From an uncultured Anaerolineae bacterium (GTDB lineage: Bacteria; Chloroflexota; Anaerolineae; J036; Brachytrichaceae): a DNA stretch of 64,000 nucleotides. Position numbers and translations under genes: made by a program. The DNA lies in contig CALHLE010000009.1 in the NCBI GenBank assembly GCA_938034415.1, positions 1 to 64,000 of the forward strand. The letters are read 5' to 3'. Numbering within the stretch: the first letter of the stretch is position 1; every line of letters starts with the position of its first letter. The notes beneath the pieces are model-generated. The model had not been told where the DNA came from and made no database searches. It saw only the letters and a list, made by a program, of their open reading frames with translations. Of the stretch, positions 38,453 to 46,154 are shown one piece after another.

Positions 38453-40228
38453 ATGCAGATGGCTCCACAAGATGACAAGCCCGGCGCGGCACTCGTCGCT
38501 GCGCCGGATTGGATCGACGACCTGATCCTCTACGAGGTTGCCACCAAGGGATACACCTCGCCGAACGGTCCTGAATCGGGGACGTTCGCCAGCTTGAGGT
38601 TGCGCCTGCCTTATCTCGCCGAGCTAGGCGTCACCGGCATTTGGCTAACCGGTCATTCGCTCGGCCACCCGACGCACTTCTATAACGTGTGGACGCAATA
38701 TGCCGTCATCGAGCCGGATAAGCTCGATCCATCACTAGGCTCAGAAGAGGATTTCCATGCGCTGATTGAGTCCGCCCATGCACATGGCATCCGGGTGTTT
38801 CTGGAAGTCGTGACCCACGGCGTCATGAGCGAAAGTTCGCTTGTGCGCGAGAAGCCCCACTGGTTCAAAGGCGGCTCTTGGGGCATGGTTGACTTCGACT
38901 GGGATAATCCCCTGCCGGAACGAGATAACTGGTGGGTTGATTTATGGTCGGACATGGTGGTGCGCTACGGCATTGACGGCTTCCGACTCGACGTGGCCGT
39001 CTATCGCTGGGACTTGTGGCAGCGCATTCGGGCGCGTGCGCTGGCCGCCGGCCATCCAATCGCAATCGTAACCGAGCACGGACCGGGGTATCTTGGCGTT
39101 AACGATATCTTCCAACGCGGCGCGATTTGCCTAAGCACACAAACTCGCGGGTTGAAGCATGACAGTCCGCTGCTGACCGACCTGGCGGGGTACTTTCAAC
39201 GCCGCGTGAAACCGCACTCCAGCGCGTATCAGGTCAGAGTCATTATGGACAATGGCGATGTGCTCTCGACCGCCGGCACAAACCCACAGTTGCGCATCGC
39301 TTCCCAGCGCCATGAGAGGGAAGTAGTGCGTAATGATGCCGGCGCGCCGATCTGGGAGAGATGGATTGTGACGTTGCAAGTTGAGGGTGGGCTGCCTGAA
39401 ACAAGCATTGAAGACGTCGTTGTCGCAGATGAAGAAGGCCAAGAATGGCACTGGCGCCCCTGGGTGGAGGCGGACTGTCGCCTGAATCTGGCGCGGACTT
39501 CCCCTAGCTTGCGCCTGCAATTCGCCGAAAAGTATCCGCCCGGCTGGTTGCTTGCCGTACAGTTGAGCAGCCACGACAACGGCTGGGAGGGTTCGCCGCT
39601 CGACGAGAACCCCTACGTGGCGCAGGGCAGCCGCTTTGTGTTCGGCTACGCCTTTATGCTAGCGCCTGCTATTCCTTTGTTCATGTCAGGCGAAGAATTT
39701 GACGCTGAGTATCGTCCTCTGCCGGGACATAGTCCCAAACTCTTCGGCGGAGAATTGCCCGGCAGAGGACGTTGGCTGTATGCAAGTTGGCTTGACTGGT
39801 CACAGCTCCAAGACTCCCGGCGTGCCGCCATGCTGGACGATGTGAAAAGGCTCATCGCTATCCGCAAGCGCTTTCGTCATCTGATCCGCCCACTACGGGT
39901 AGGCGATGAAGTCAGTCATCTGCTAGCTGCCGAGATAACGACCGAGAGCGCGGCGCCTAAGCCATATCTGTATCACAACGGCGACGAGTGCCTGCTGATT
40001 GCGGGGAATCCAAATGCCGACGCCGACCTGAGGTTGCGCATTACTCTGCCGCTTCGCGCAATTGGGTGGGGGACTGATACATTGCTTACCGTCACGGATC
40101 TGTGGCGAGAGTCGCCATCGCAGATGCTTCAAGCGAGAGAATTTGCCGACGTCACGCACATAATCCAGCGCGATAAGACGCCACGTGGCGGCTTGCTGGT
40201 TCTTCACCTGCGACGACATACCTCATAG
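38453..40228 (+). CDS. GH13 (alpha-amylase family) glycosidase
   Basis: 591 residues. A TIM barrel with the GH13 landmarks: LPYLAELGVTGIWLTG, FLEVVTHGV, GIDGFRLDVA with nucleophile Asp180, IAIVTEHGPG with probable acid/base Glu208, and QLSSHDNGW with Asp375. The stretch between Glu208 and Asp375 is about 165 residues and contains beta-type insert sequence (SRCH-like core from AYQVRVIMDNGDVLSTAG to VEADCRLNLA), longer than usual. The C-terminal domain C begins after GRWLYASWLDWSQL. No signal peptide, so it acts in the cytoplasm. Its relation to the sugar cluster is inferred from position behind a hairpin. Confidence 0.85.
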   Translation: MQMAPQDDKPGAALVAAPDWIDDLILYEVATKGYTSPNGPESGTFASLRLRLPYLAELGVTGIWLTGHSLGHPTHFYNVWTQYAVIEPDKLDPSLGSEEDFHALIESAHAHGIRVFLEVVTHGVMSESSLVREKPHWFKGGSWGMVDFDWDNPLPERDNWWVDLWSDMVVRYGIDGFRLDVAVYRWDLWQRIRARALAAGHPIAIVTEHGPGYLGVNDIFQRGAICLSTQTRGLKHDSPLLTDLAGYFQRRVKPHSSAYQVRVIMDNGDVLSTAGTNPQLRIASQRHEREVVRNDAGAPIWERWIVTLQVEGGLPETSIEDVVVADEEGQEWHWRPWVEADCRLNLARTSPSLRLQFAEKYPPGWLLAVQLSSHDNGWEGSPLDENPYVAQGSRFVFGYAFMLAPAIPLFMSGEEFDAEYRPLPGHSPKLFGGELPGRGRWLYASWLDWSQLQDSRRAAMLDDVKRLIAIRKRFRHLIRPLRVGDEVSHLLAAEITTESAAPKPYLYHNGDECLLIAGNPNADADLRLRITLPLRAIGWGTDTLLTVTDLWRESPSQMLQAREFADVTHIIQRDKTPRGGLLVLHLRRHTS

Positions 40229-40279
40229 CAGGGCTTGAGCGGCCATATGCCCTTCGGGATTTGCGCCTATATACGAAGC

Positions 40280-40310
40280 GACCCCCCGGCTGCGTCCCAG
40301 TCGGGGGGTC
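40280..40310. terminator. Bidirectional hairpin between GH13 and atp genes
   Basis: GACCCCCCG (40280-40288) and CGGGGGGTC (40302-40310) form a perfect 9-bp GC-rich stem that extends further with CT/AG. It sits between convergent transcription units and closes the nuo-atp operon; no clear T-run follows on either strand. Confidence 0.6.
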
Positions 40311-40334
40311 GTTCAAGCTTGCGTCTGTAGCTTC

Positions 40335-41138
40335 TCAGGCGCTCAACTGCTGACGCAAGGCGTTGACTTTGCTCAGCACGCTGTCGTCAATCACCTTGTC
40401 ACCCACGCGGACCACCAGGCCGCCCAGGATGGACGGGTCCACATCGAACGTGATGTTTTCTATCGCGCCGATTTGCTTCGACAGATCAGCTTTCACGCGC
40501 GACTGTTCTTCGGCCGTGAGCGGCAGCGCGCTGGTGACGACGACCGGCGCGCCGTCCACAGAGACCCCGGCGATCTTGGCCGCCGGCACCTTGCTGAAGA
40601 AGTCGTTGATCAGCGCCTTCTGACGATTGGCGTCGAGCGATTCGCCGACGAGCTTGTTCGTCGCCGCTATGACGAGGGCGACGATCTGGTTGCGTGCGTC
40701 GGCCAGGAGCTGATTGCGCTCGGCCTGCGCGTCAAGGCGCGCCTGCTGACGCATGCGCTCGATCTCAGCTTGCGCCTCCTGGCGGATGCGCTGCGCCTCT
40801 TGCTGCGCGGCGTTCACCGCTTCGGCGCGGATCTTCTGCGCTTCGGCCGCGGCCTCGTTCAACTTGGCCTGATAATCTTTCTCGACGTTGGCCAGGCGCT
40901 CGTCGGCCAGGCGCGCGTTTTCCAGGCTTTCCTCGATGCGCTTGCGCCGCGCCTCCAAGTTGCGCAACACCGGCCGGATCACCATGCCGTTCAGGAAGTA
41001 CATGATCAGCAGGAAGTTGATGAGCTGCGCCAGGAACTGCACCAGGTTGATGCCCAGCCCTTCAAACGGGTTGGGGGCGCCGCCGCCTTCCGCTGCCACG
41101 CGCGCGATTGCGAGAAACGACAACACGGTTACCTCCAA
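40335..41138 (-). CDS. atpF: ATP synthase subunit b fused to the C-terminal domain of subunit delta
   Basis: 267 residues. Residues 1-60 include the b-subunit membrane segment (FLAQLINFLLIMYFLNGMVI) and about 60-175 are a long charged coiled coil (EARRKRIEESLENARLADER). From about 190 the sequence is the C-terminal beta-type domain of subunit delta: VVVTSALPLTAEEQSRVKAD and ENITFDVDPSILGGLVVRVG, ending DKVIDDSVLSKVNALRQQLS. The helical N-terminal domain of delta, which normally binds subunit alpha, is not recognisable. Full b-delta fusions are known in mycobacteria; this shorter form is unusual. It is the last gene of the operon. Confidence 0.88.
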   Translation of the reverse strand: MEVTVLSFLAIARVAAEGGGAPNPFEGLGINLVQFLAQLINFLLIMYFLNGMVIRPVLRNLEARRKRIEESLENARLADERLANVEKDYQAKLNEAAAEAQKIRAEAVNAAQQEAQRIRQEAQAEIERMRQQARLDAQAERNQLLADARNQIVALVIAATNKLVGESLDANRQKALINDFFSKVPAAKIAGVSVDGAPVVVTSALPLTAEEQSRVKADLSKQIGAIENITFDVDPSILGGLVVRVGDKVIDDSVLSKVNALRQQLSA

Positions 41139-41148
41139 TATGCTGCGC

Positions 41149-41397
41149 CTAACCGGTAAAGGCGAACAACAGCAGGAACGAAATCACGAGCGCGAAGATG
41201 GCGAGCGACTCCGCGAACGCGATCACGAGGATCATGTAGGTCTGGAGCGTCGAGGTCACTTCGGGATTGCGGCCGATTGAGATCAGCGCGCCGAGGCCCG
41301 CTAGCCCGATGCCGATGCCGGGGCCAATCATGCCGGCGCCGCCGGCGATGCCCGCGCCGATCGCTTTGCCCAAAACGAGTGCTGCTTCTGGTTCCAT
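41149..41397 (-). CDS. atpE: ATP synthase subunit c
   Basis: 82 residues, a two-helix hairpin. Helix 1 contains the glycine-rich IGAGIAGGAGMIGPGIGIGL, the polar loop is SIGRNPEV, and helix 2 carries the ion-binding Glu in ILVIAFAESLAIFALVI. The Gln of Na+-type rings is missing from helix 1, so a proton-driven ring is more likely. It starts 80 bases after the atpB stop. Confidence 0.95.
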   Translation of the reverse strand: MEPEAALVLGKAIGAGIAGGAGMIGPGIGIGLAGLGALISIGRNPEVTSTLQTYMILVIAFAESLAIFALVISFLLLFAFTG

Positions 41398-41477
41398 TGT
41401 GCTTACTCCTCAGTGTGTCTGTAGTTTGTAAATCTGTGTGGTGAACTTAGCAATTCGGTAATGCGTTATCACCCGCA

Positions 41478-42581
41478 TCAGTGCTCGCCGTGCGCCACGG
41501 CCAGCGAGGTGAATACGGTGATCAACATCATGAACACGAAGGCTTGAATCACGGCGATCGCAAACTCCAAGCCGTAGAAGACAGTGGGCAACAAGACCGG
41601 GAGGATAGAGGCCATCACGAAGACGAGCACCGTCCCAGCGAACATGTTGCCGAAAAGTCGGAACGAGAACGACACGATGCGGATGAACTCGGAGATCAAC
41701 TCGAGCGGGCCGACCAGGCCGGCCTGGATGTTGCCCACCAAGCCCTGCATCATGCCTTGATGCGCGCGCCGCCAGGCATCCACCTGGATGAAGCGGCTGA
41801 AGTAATGGATGCCATTGGCGCGGATGCCCTGATATTCGATGAACAGGAAGGCGAGTACTGCCAACGCCAGCGTCGTGCTGAGCGAAGAGGTCGGACGGCG
41901 CAAGAAGGGAATGAGCGCAGCGCCGGCGTTCGGATCCGTGCCACCGGCCGTCGCCGGGGCGGCCTGCACGTCGCTGGTCAGGCCCGCGATTGCGGCGTCG
42001 CCGGCGACCGCCACGCCTTCCGCTTGCTCGAGCGTGTAGCCGCATGATTCGGCGAAGCCCTTGGCCTTATCCACTTCGTAGCCGGTGATTAGCCATGCCC
42101 CGCCCGCTTTGACGGCGCAAAATCCGCGCAGGTTGGCCGGCGCAGCTTCTATCTTGCCAACGGACTCATGGCCGGGCAACAGCTCGAAGAAGCCGGCGAT
42201 CATGATGAAGGTAAAGATCGAGATCGCAATCGGCGCCACCACCTTTGCGCGTGAGCCGAGCGTAGGCACGAGGTAGTTGTTGTAAAGGAACTCGACGAAC
42301 GTCTCCCACGCGCGTGCAAACCAGTTGGTTCCGGTGAGCGTGTTGCGCAAGCCGCGCGCGCCCAGCAACGCCAGCACGATGATCACCACGTCCACGATCA
42401 GCGTCGTGAACAACGTGTTGTGCAGCCAATCCGGGCCGAGCGGCTCCGAGGGCACGACGATGTTGGGGATGAACGCCTTGAACGGCACGGCTACGCCGTT
42501 GATGCTCAACGTGAAGCTGCTGAGCACGAGGCCGGCCACAATGGCCAGGACCAGGATGACGAGGAACTTCAACCCTTTCAT
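41478..42581 (-). CDS. atpB: ATP synthase subunit a with a large loop insertion
   Basis: 367 residues, about 100 longer than many homologues. The essential arginine is in SFSFRLFGNMFAGTVLV (Arg308) and the family stretch LSTTLALAVLAFLFIEYQGI is present. Between LLPGHESVGKIEA and PFLRRPTSSLSTTLALA there is an added segment of roughly 80-90 residues (about 139-226) that is polar and contains Cys155 and Cys180. It is probably extracytoplasmic; its role is unknown. It forms the proton channel with the atpE ring and follows atpZ-like and nuoN genes. Confidence 0.93.
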   Translation of the reverse strand: MKGLKFLVILVLAIVAGLVLSSFTLSINGVAVPFKAFIPNIVVPSEPLGPDWLHNTLFTTLIVDVVIIVLALLGARGLRNTLTGTNWFARAWETFVEFLYNNYLVPTLGSRAKVVAPIAISIFTFIMIAGFFELLPGHESVGKIEAAPANLRGFCAVKAGGAWLITGYEVDKAKGFAESCGYTLEQAEGVAVAGDAAIAGLTSDVQAAPATAGGTDPNAGAALIPFLRRPTSSLSTTLALAVLAFLFIEYQGIRANGIHYFSRFIQVDAWRRAHQGMMQGLVGNIQAGLVGPLELISEFIRIVSFSFRLFGNMFAGTVLVFVMASILPVLLPTVFYGLEFAIAVIQAFVFMMLITVFTSLAVAHGEH

Positions 42582-42621
42582 ATCGTTACAGTTTCAAAAC
42601 TCATTGAGTATCGCGTTGTAG

Positions 42622-42975
42622 CTAGTGTGCATCGTTGAATGTGACGGTCGGCGCGCCCTGGGCATCTGTCACGCTGTTGGCTTTGGCGCGCTGCGATTCC
42701 GCCCAATCCAGGTAGGCCCGACGGGAACGTCGGACCGTTCGCATGGCCATCCGGTAGGTCACGAATAGCGAGAGAACCGCGCTGAGGATCGGCAGGCTGA
42801 GGGTCAGCAGCGGTCGCGTGTCGAGCTGGCGGTCGAGCGTGACGCCGAGGAACACCCCTCCGAGCATAAGCGCGCCGTTGATCAACGCAATCTGGACGGC
42901 CATGGCGGCGATGATCCGAGGTGGAAATGCCTTGAGGAAGATGACGAACGGCGACTCGCGTTTGGGGCTATGCAT
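42622..42975 (-). CDS. AtpZ/AtpI-like small membrane protein
   Basis: 117 residues with two membrane segments (AMAVQIALINGALMLGGVFLG and PLLTLSLPILSAVLSLFVTY). These hairpin proteins commonly start ATP synthase operons and assist c-ring assembly or Mg2+ supply; identity here is mainly from size, topology and position just before atpB. The charged C-terminal tail is about 35 residues. It starts 82 bases after the nuoN stop. Confidence 0.65.
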   Translation of the reverse strand: MHSPKRESPFVIFLKAFPPRIIAAMAVQIALINGALMLGGVFLGVTLDRQLDTRPLLTLSLPILSAVLSLFVTYRMAMRTVRRSRRAYLDWAESQRAKANSVTDAQGAPTVTFNDAH

Positions 42976-43057
42976 CTCGCAACTCCGATTTTAGCACGCG
43001 CAGCATGGGATTGCCCGTCCTGACTTCGCTTTCGATGAGACCGAGATCGAATTTGCC

Positions 43058-44551
43058 TCAGCCTGGGAAGAACGACTGCGCCGCCTCAACGGCCAGGTTC
43101 CAGAATGGCGGCGAGACGACGGTCAACAGGACGATGGCGACGGCGGTGAGCAACACCACGGCGCCGGTCGGCGCGGGCACATAGAACGGCTGGGCGTCGT
43201 GCTCGGTGCGCTCCACGTACATTGCGCGCACCACGTTCAAGTAATACACGACCGACACCAGCACCATGATGATGGCGATGACAACCAGCGCAATCAGGTT
43301 GACGCCGACGGCCGGCGCGAAGACCAGCAGTTTGGCGACGAAGCCCACCAGCGGGGGCGCGCCCAACAGGCTGACCAGGGCTGCCGTCATGCCCAGCGCG
43401 AGATAGGGCGCGCGCCGGCCCAGCCCGTTGAAGTGTTGGATGTCGTCCCCGCCCACGCGCTCGGAGACGAGGCCGACGACGGCGAAGGCGCAGATGTTGG
43501 TGAGCATGTAGGTGGCGATGTAGAAGATCACCGCCGCCAACGCATCGGCGCGGTTGAGCTGGTTAGCGGCCAACGCCGTCACGCCGACGAGGATATAACC
43601 GGCCTGCGCGACGCTGGAATAGGCCAACATGCGCTTGACATTGCTCTGCACCAGCGCCAGCAGGCCGCCGACGACCATGGTTAGGATGGCAAGCGGCTGC
43701 ATGAGCGCCGCCCAGGTCAATGAGGCTTCTGAAGTGCCGGGTGGCAACGTGTAGAACAAGAAGCGCATCAGGATGGCGAAGCCGGCCGCCTTTGACGCGG
43801 TGCTGATGTAGCCGGAGACCGGCGTCGGCGCGCCCTGATACACGTCCGGCGCCCAGAAGTGGAACGGGAAGGCCGAGGTCTTGAAGGCGAAGCCGACCAG
43901 CACGAGCAAGGCGGCGAAGGACACCGGCACGCGCAGGTCGGGATCAAGCAGCGCGCGGGCGACGGCCTGGTAGCCGGTGTTGCCGCCGCTTAGGCCGTAG
44001 AACAGGCTGAGGCCGAACAGCATCACTGCCGAGGTGACTGCGCCGAAGATAAAGTACTTCATGCCGGCCTCGGCGCTCAGCTTGTTGCCGCGGTAGAAGC
44101 CGGCCAGCAGGTACAACGACAGGCTCGACGACTCGGTGGCCAGGAACAGCATGATCAGGTCGTTCGCGCCGGCCATCAGCGACATGGCGATCGTCGTGAA
44201 GATGATGATGGCATAGTACTCGCTGCCGATCCGCATCGAGCGGAAGTCAATGGAGACCAGGCAGGTAAGCGCGCCGGCAGCGATGAAGATGATGCGAAAG
44301 ACGAACGTATACAGGTCGTTGCGGATCATGCCGCCGAGGATGGTCTGCGACTCGGCCGGCCGGCCGGCGATGGCGACGACCAGGATGACGATCATGCCGA
44401 TGGCCGCTGTCATGCCCAGGGTGCGTCGCTTAAGTGACCGCCCGGAGACCAAGTCGAGCGCCAGCACGACCATGGACCACAGCAGCAACAAAATCTCCGG
44501 CAAGATGCCGAGAAACTCGGCGAGGTTGAACTCCACGAAAGAACCACCCAT
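43058..44551 (-). CDS. nuoN: NADH-quinone oxidoreductase subunit N
   Basis: 497 residues, about 14 membrane segments. An antiporter-like subunit: LFLATESSSLSLYLLAGFYR with the conserved Glu, KTSAFPFHFWAPDVYQGAPT with the key Lys, SNVKRMLAYSSVAQAGYILV, and GLGRRAPYLALGMTAALVSL with GAPPLVGFVAK. It is the distal proton-pumping subunit next to NuoM, 62 bases after the second nuoM gene, with a short GC hairpin (44573-44591) in the gap. Confidence 0.95.
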   Translation of the reverse strand: MGGSFVEFNLAEFLGILPEILLLLWSMVVLALDLVSGRSLKRRTLGMTAAIGMIVILVVAIAGRPAESQTILGGMIRNDLYTFVFRIIFIAAGALTCLVSIDFRSMRIGSEYYAIIIFTTIAMSLMAGANDLIMLFLATESSSLSLYLLAGFYRGNKLSAEAGMKYFIFGAVTSAVMLFGLSLFYGLSGGNTGYQAVARALLDPDLRVPVSFAALLVLVGFAFKTSAFPFHFWAPDVYQGAPTPVSGYISTASKAAGFAILMRFLFYTLPPGTSEASLTWAALMQPLAILTMVVGGLLALVQSNVKRMLAYSSVAQAGYILVGVTALAANQLNRADALAAVIFYIATYMLTNICAFAVVGLVSERVGGDDIQHFNGLGRRAPYLALGMTAALVSLLGAPPLVGFVAKLLVFAPAVGVNLIALVVIAIIMVLVSVVYYLNVVRAMYVERTEHDAQPFYVPAPTGAVVLLTAVAIVLLTVVSPPFWNLAVEAAQSFFPG

Positions 44552-44613
44552 GTTTTTTGAGCTGTGAGCGGTGAGCGGCGCGCGGCCGCTCCCGCTCGAA
44601 CTAGAGTCTCAAG

Positions 44614-46149
44614 TTATCCTGTCGCGGTCAGGCCGCGAATGATCGCTTGCACGCCGGCGTTGACCACCGACATGACCGTGTTCGGCAGCACGCCGACGAC
44701 GATGAGCACCGCACACATCAACACAATAGCCGTCTTCTCCAGCGCGTCGAGGCGAGGCAGCTTTTGCAGCTCCATGTTCTGCGGCTCGCTGAAGTACACC
44801 CGGCCGGCCACGCGCAGCGTCCAGGCGGCGTTGACGACGATGACGACGATGCTGGCCACGGCTACAACGGCGTACCAACCGTTCGTCGCGCCCGCAAACA
44901 TCGCGCTCGGCGTAGCCGAGGCGTTCCACAGGCCCATGAAGATTTGTAACTCGGCCGGGAAGCCCGGCAAGCCGGGCATGCCCATCAGCGTGAGCGCGCC
45001 GATGACGAAGCCGATGGCTGCCAGCGGCATGACCCGCACCAGCCCGTTCAGCTCACGCACGTCGCGCAGGTGCGCGCGCTCGTAGATCATGCCGACCAGG
45101 GCGAACATCAGGCCGGTCATCACGCCGCCGGCGAACAGCTCCAACCCGGCGCCGTTCAGGCCGAGTTCGTTCAGCGCGGCCAGGCCCAGCAGCACCAGGC
45201 CGAGGTGGCTGACCGACGAGAAGCCGATGATGTACTTGAGGTCGGTCTGCCGGAAGGCGATCAAGGCCGCGTAGATCAGGCCGGCCATGCACAGGAAGAC
45301 GACCACCGGCATCCAGTATTTAGCGCCTTCGGGCAGCAGTTGGATGCCGATGCGCAGGCCGCAATAGGCGCCGGTCGCTTTCAACACGCCGCCGTGCAAC
45401 ATCGAGACGGCGGTGGGCGCTGCGGCGTAACCATCGGGCGACCAGTTGTGCAACGGCCACAGGCTGGCCAGCACGCCGAAGCCGACGAAGATCGGCAAGA
45501 ACCAGGTGCGCTGCAACTGAACGGACTGCTCCGGCGGCAGGTTGCGCACGCCGGCCTGAATGTCGAACCAGTCGAACGAATTGCCGGTCTGGAAGTAAAT
45601 GGCCAACAGTCCGATGATCGCCACGAGGGAACCGACGAACAGGTAGATCGTCAGCTTCATCGCCGCGTATTCGCGCCGCTTGCTGCCCCAGCCGGCGATG
45701 AGCACATAGACCGGGAACAGCACCAGCTCGTAGAAGATGAGCAGCAGGAAGATGTCGAGCGCGATGAAGCTGCCGAACACGCCGGATACGAGCAGCAGCA
45801 GGAAGGCGAAATACTCTCGTGGGCGATCGGCGGAGCGCCACGAGACCAGCACGGCGCAGAACATGACGATGCCGGTCAATACAAGCTGCGGCGCAGAAAA
45901 GCCGTCCACGCCGACGTGATAGCCGATGCCGAATTCCGGTATCCAAGGCGTCTTCTCCTGGAACTGGAAGCCGCCGAGGGTGCGATCGTAGCCGAAGAAC
46001 ACGGCCAGCGAGAGCAGCAGCGAGACGAATGACGCCATGGCCGCAATGGTCTTGATCACATCCTCCCGATCGCGCGGCACGAGCAGGATGATGATCGCGC
46101 CGATGAGCGGCACAAGCATGATGAGGGTGAGGAACGGGACGTTCGTCAT
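44614..46149 (-). CDS. nuoM: NADH-quinone oxidoreductase subunit M, second copy
   Basis: 511 residues from the ATG at 46149 (MTNVPFLTLIMLVPLIGAII); the open frame further upstream is the other nuoM in a different phase. Antiporter-like features include LLIFYELVLFPVYVLIAGWG with the conserved Glu, SLWPLHNWSPDGYAAAPTAV, TDLKYIIGFSSVSHLGLVLL with Lys, and MGMPGLPGFPAELQIF. It diverges clearly from the first NuoM. It starts 5 bases after that gene. Confidence 0.94.
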   Translation of the reverse strand: MTNVPFLTLIMLVPLIGAIIILLVPRDREDVIKTIAAMASFVSLLLSLAVFFGYDRTLGGFQFQEKTPWIPEFGIGYHVGVDGFSAPQLVLTGIVMFCAVLVSWRSADRPREYFAFLLLLVSGVFGSFIALDIFLLLIFYELVLFPVYVLIAGWGSKRREYAAMKLTIYLFVGSLVAIIGLLAIYFQTGNSFDWFDIQAGVRNLPPEQSVQLQRTWFLPIFVGFGVLASLWPLHNWSPDGYAAAPTAVSMLHGGVLKATGAYCGLRIGIQLLPEGAKYWMPVVVFLCMAGLIYAALIAFRQTDLKYIIGFSSVSHLGLVLLGLAALNELGLNGAGLELFAGGVMTGLMFALVGMIYERAHLRDVRELNGLVRVMPLAAIGFVIGALTLMGMPGLPGFPAELQIFMGLWNASATPSAMFAGATNGWYAVVAVASIVVIVVNAAWTLRVAGRVYFSEPQNMELQKLPRLDALEKTAIVLMCAVLIVVGVLPNTVMSVVNAGVQAIIRGLTATG

Positions 46150-46154
46150 GGGAG

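Noticed and set aside
40280-40310. Strong intrinsic terminator with U-tract
   Set aside because: The stem is good but no T-run follows on either strand, so it is listed only as a hairpin with moderate confidence.
44614-46149. Second nuoM as an Mrp antiporter MnhD/MrpD gene
   Set aside because: It sits between nuoM and nuoN in a nuo operon with no other mrp genes, and its length and motifs fit NuoM.
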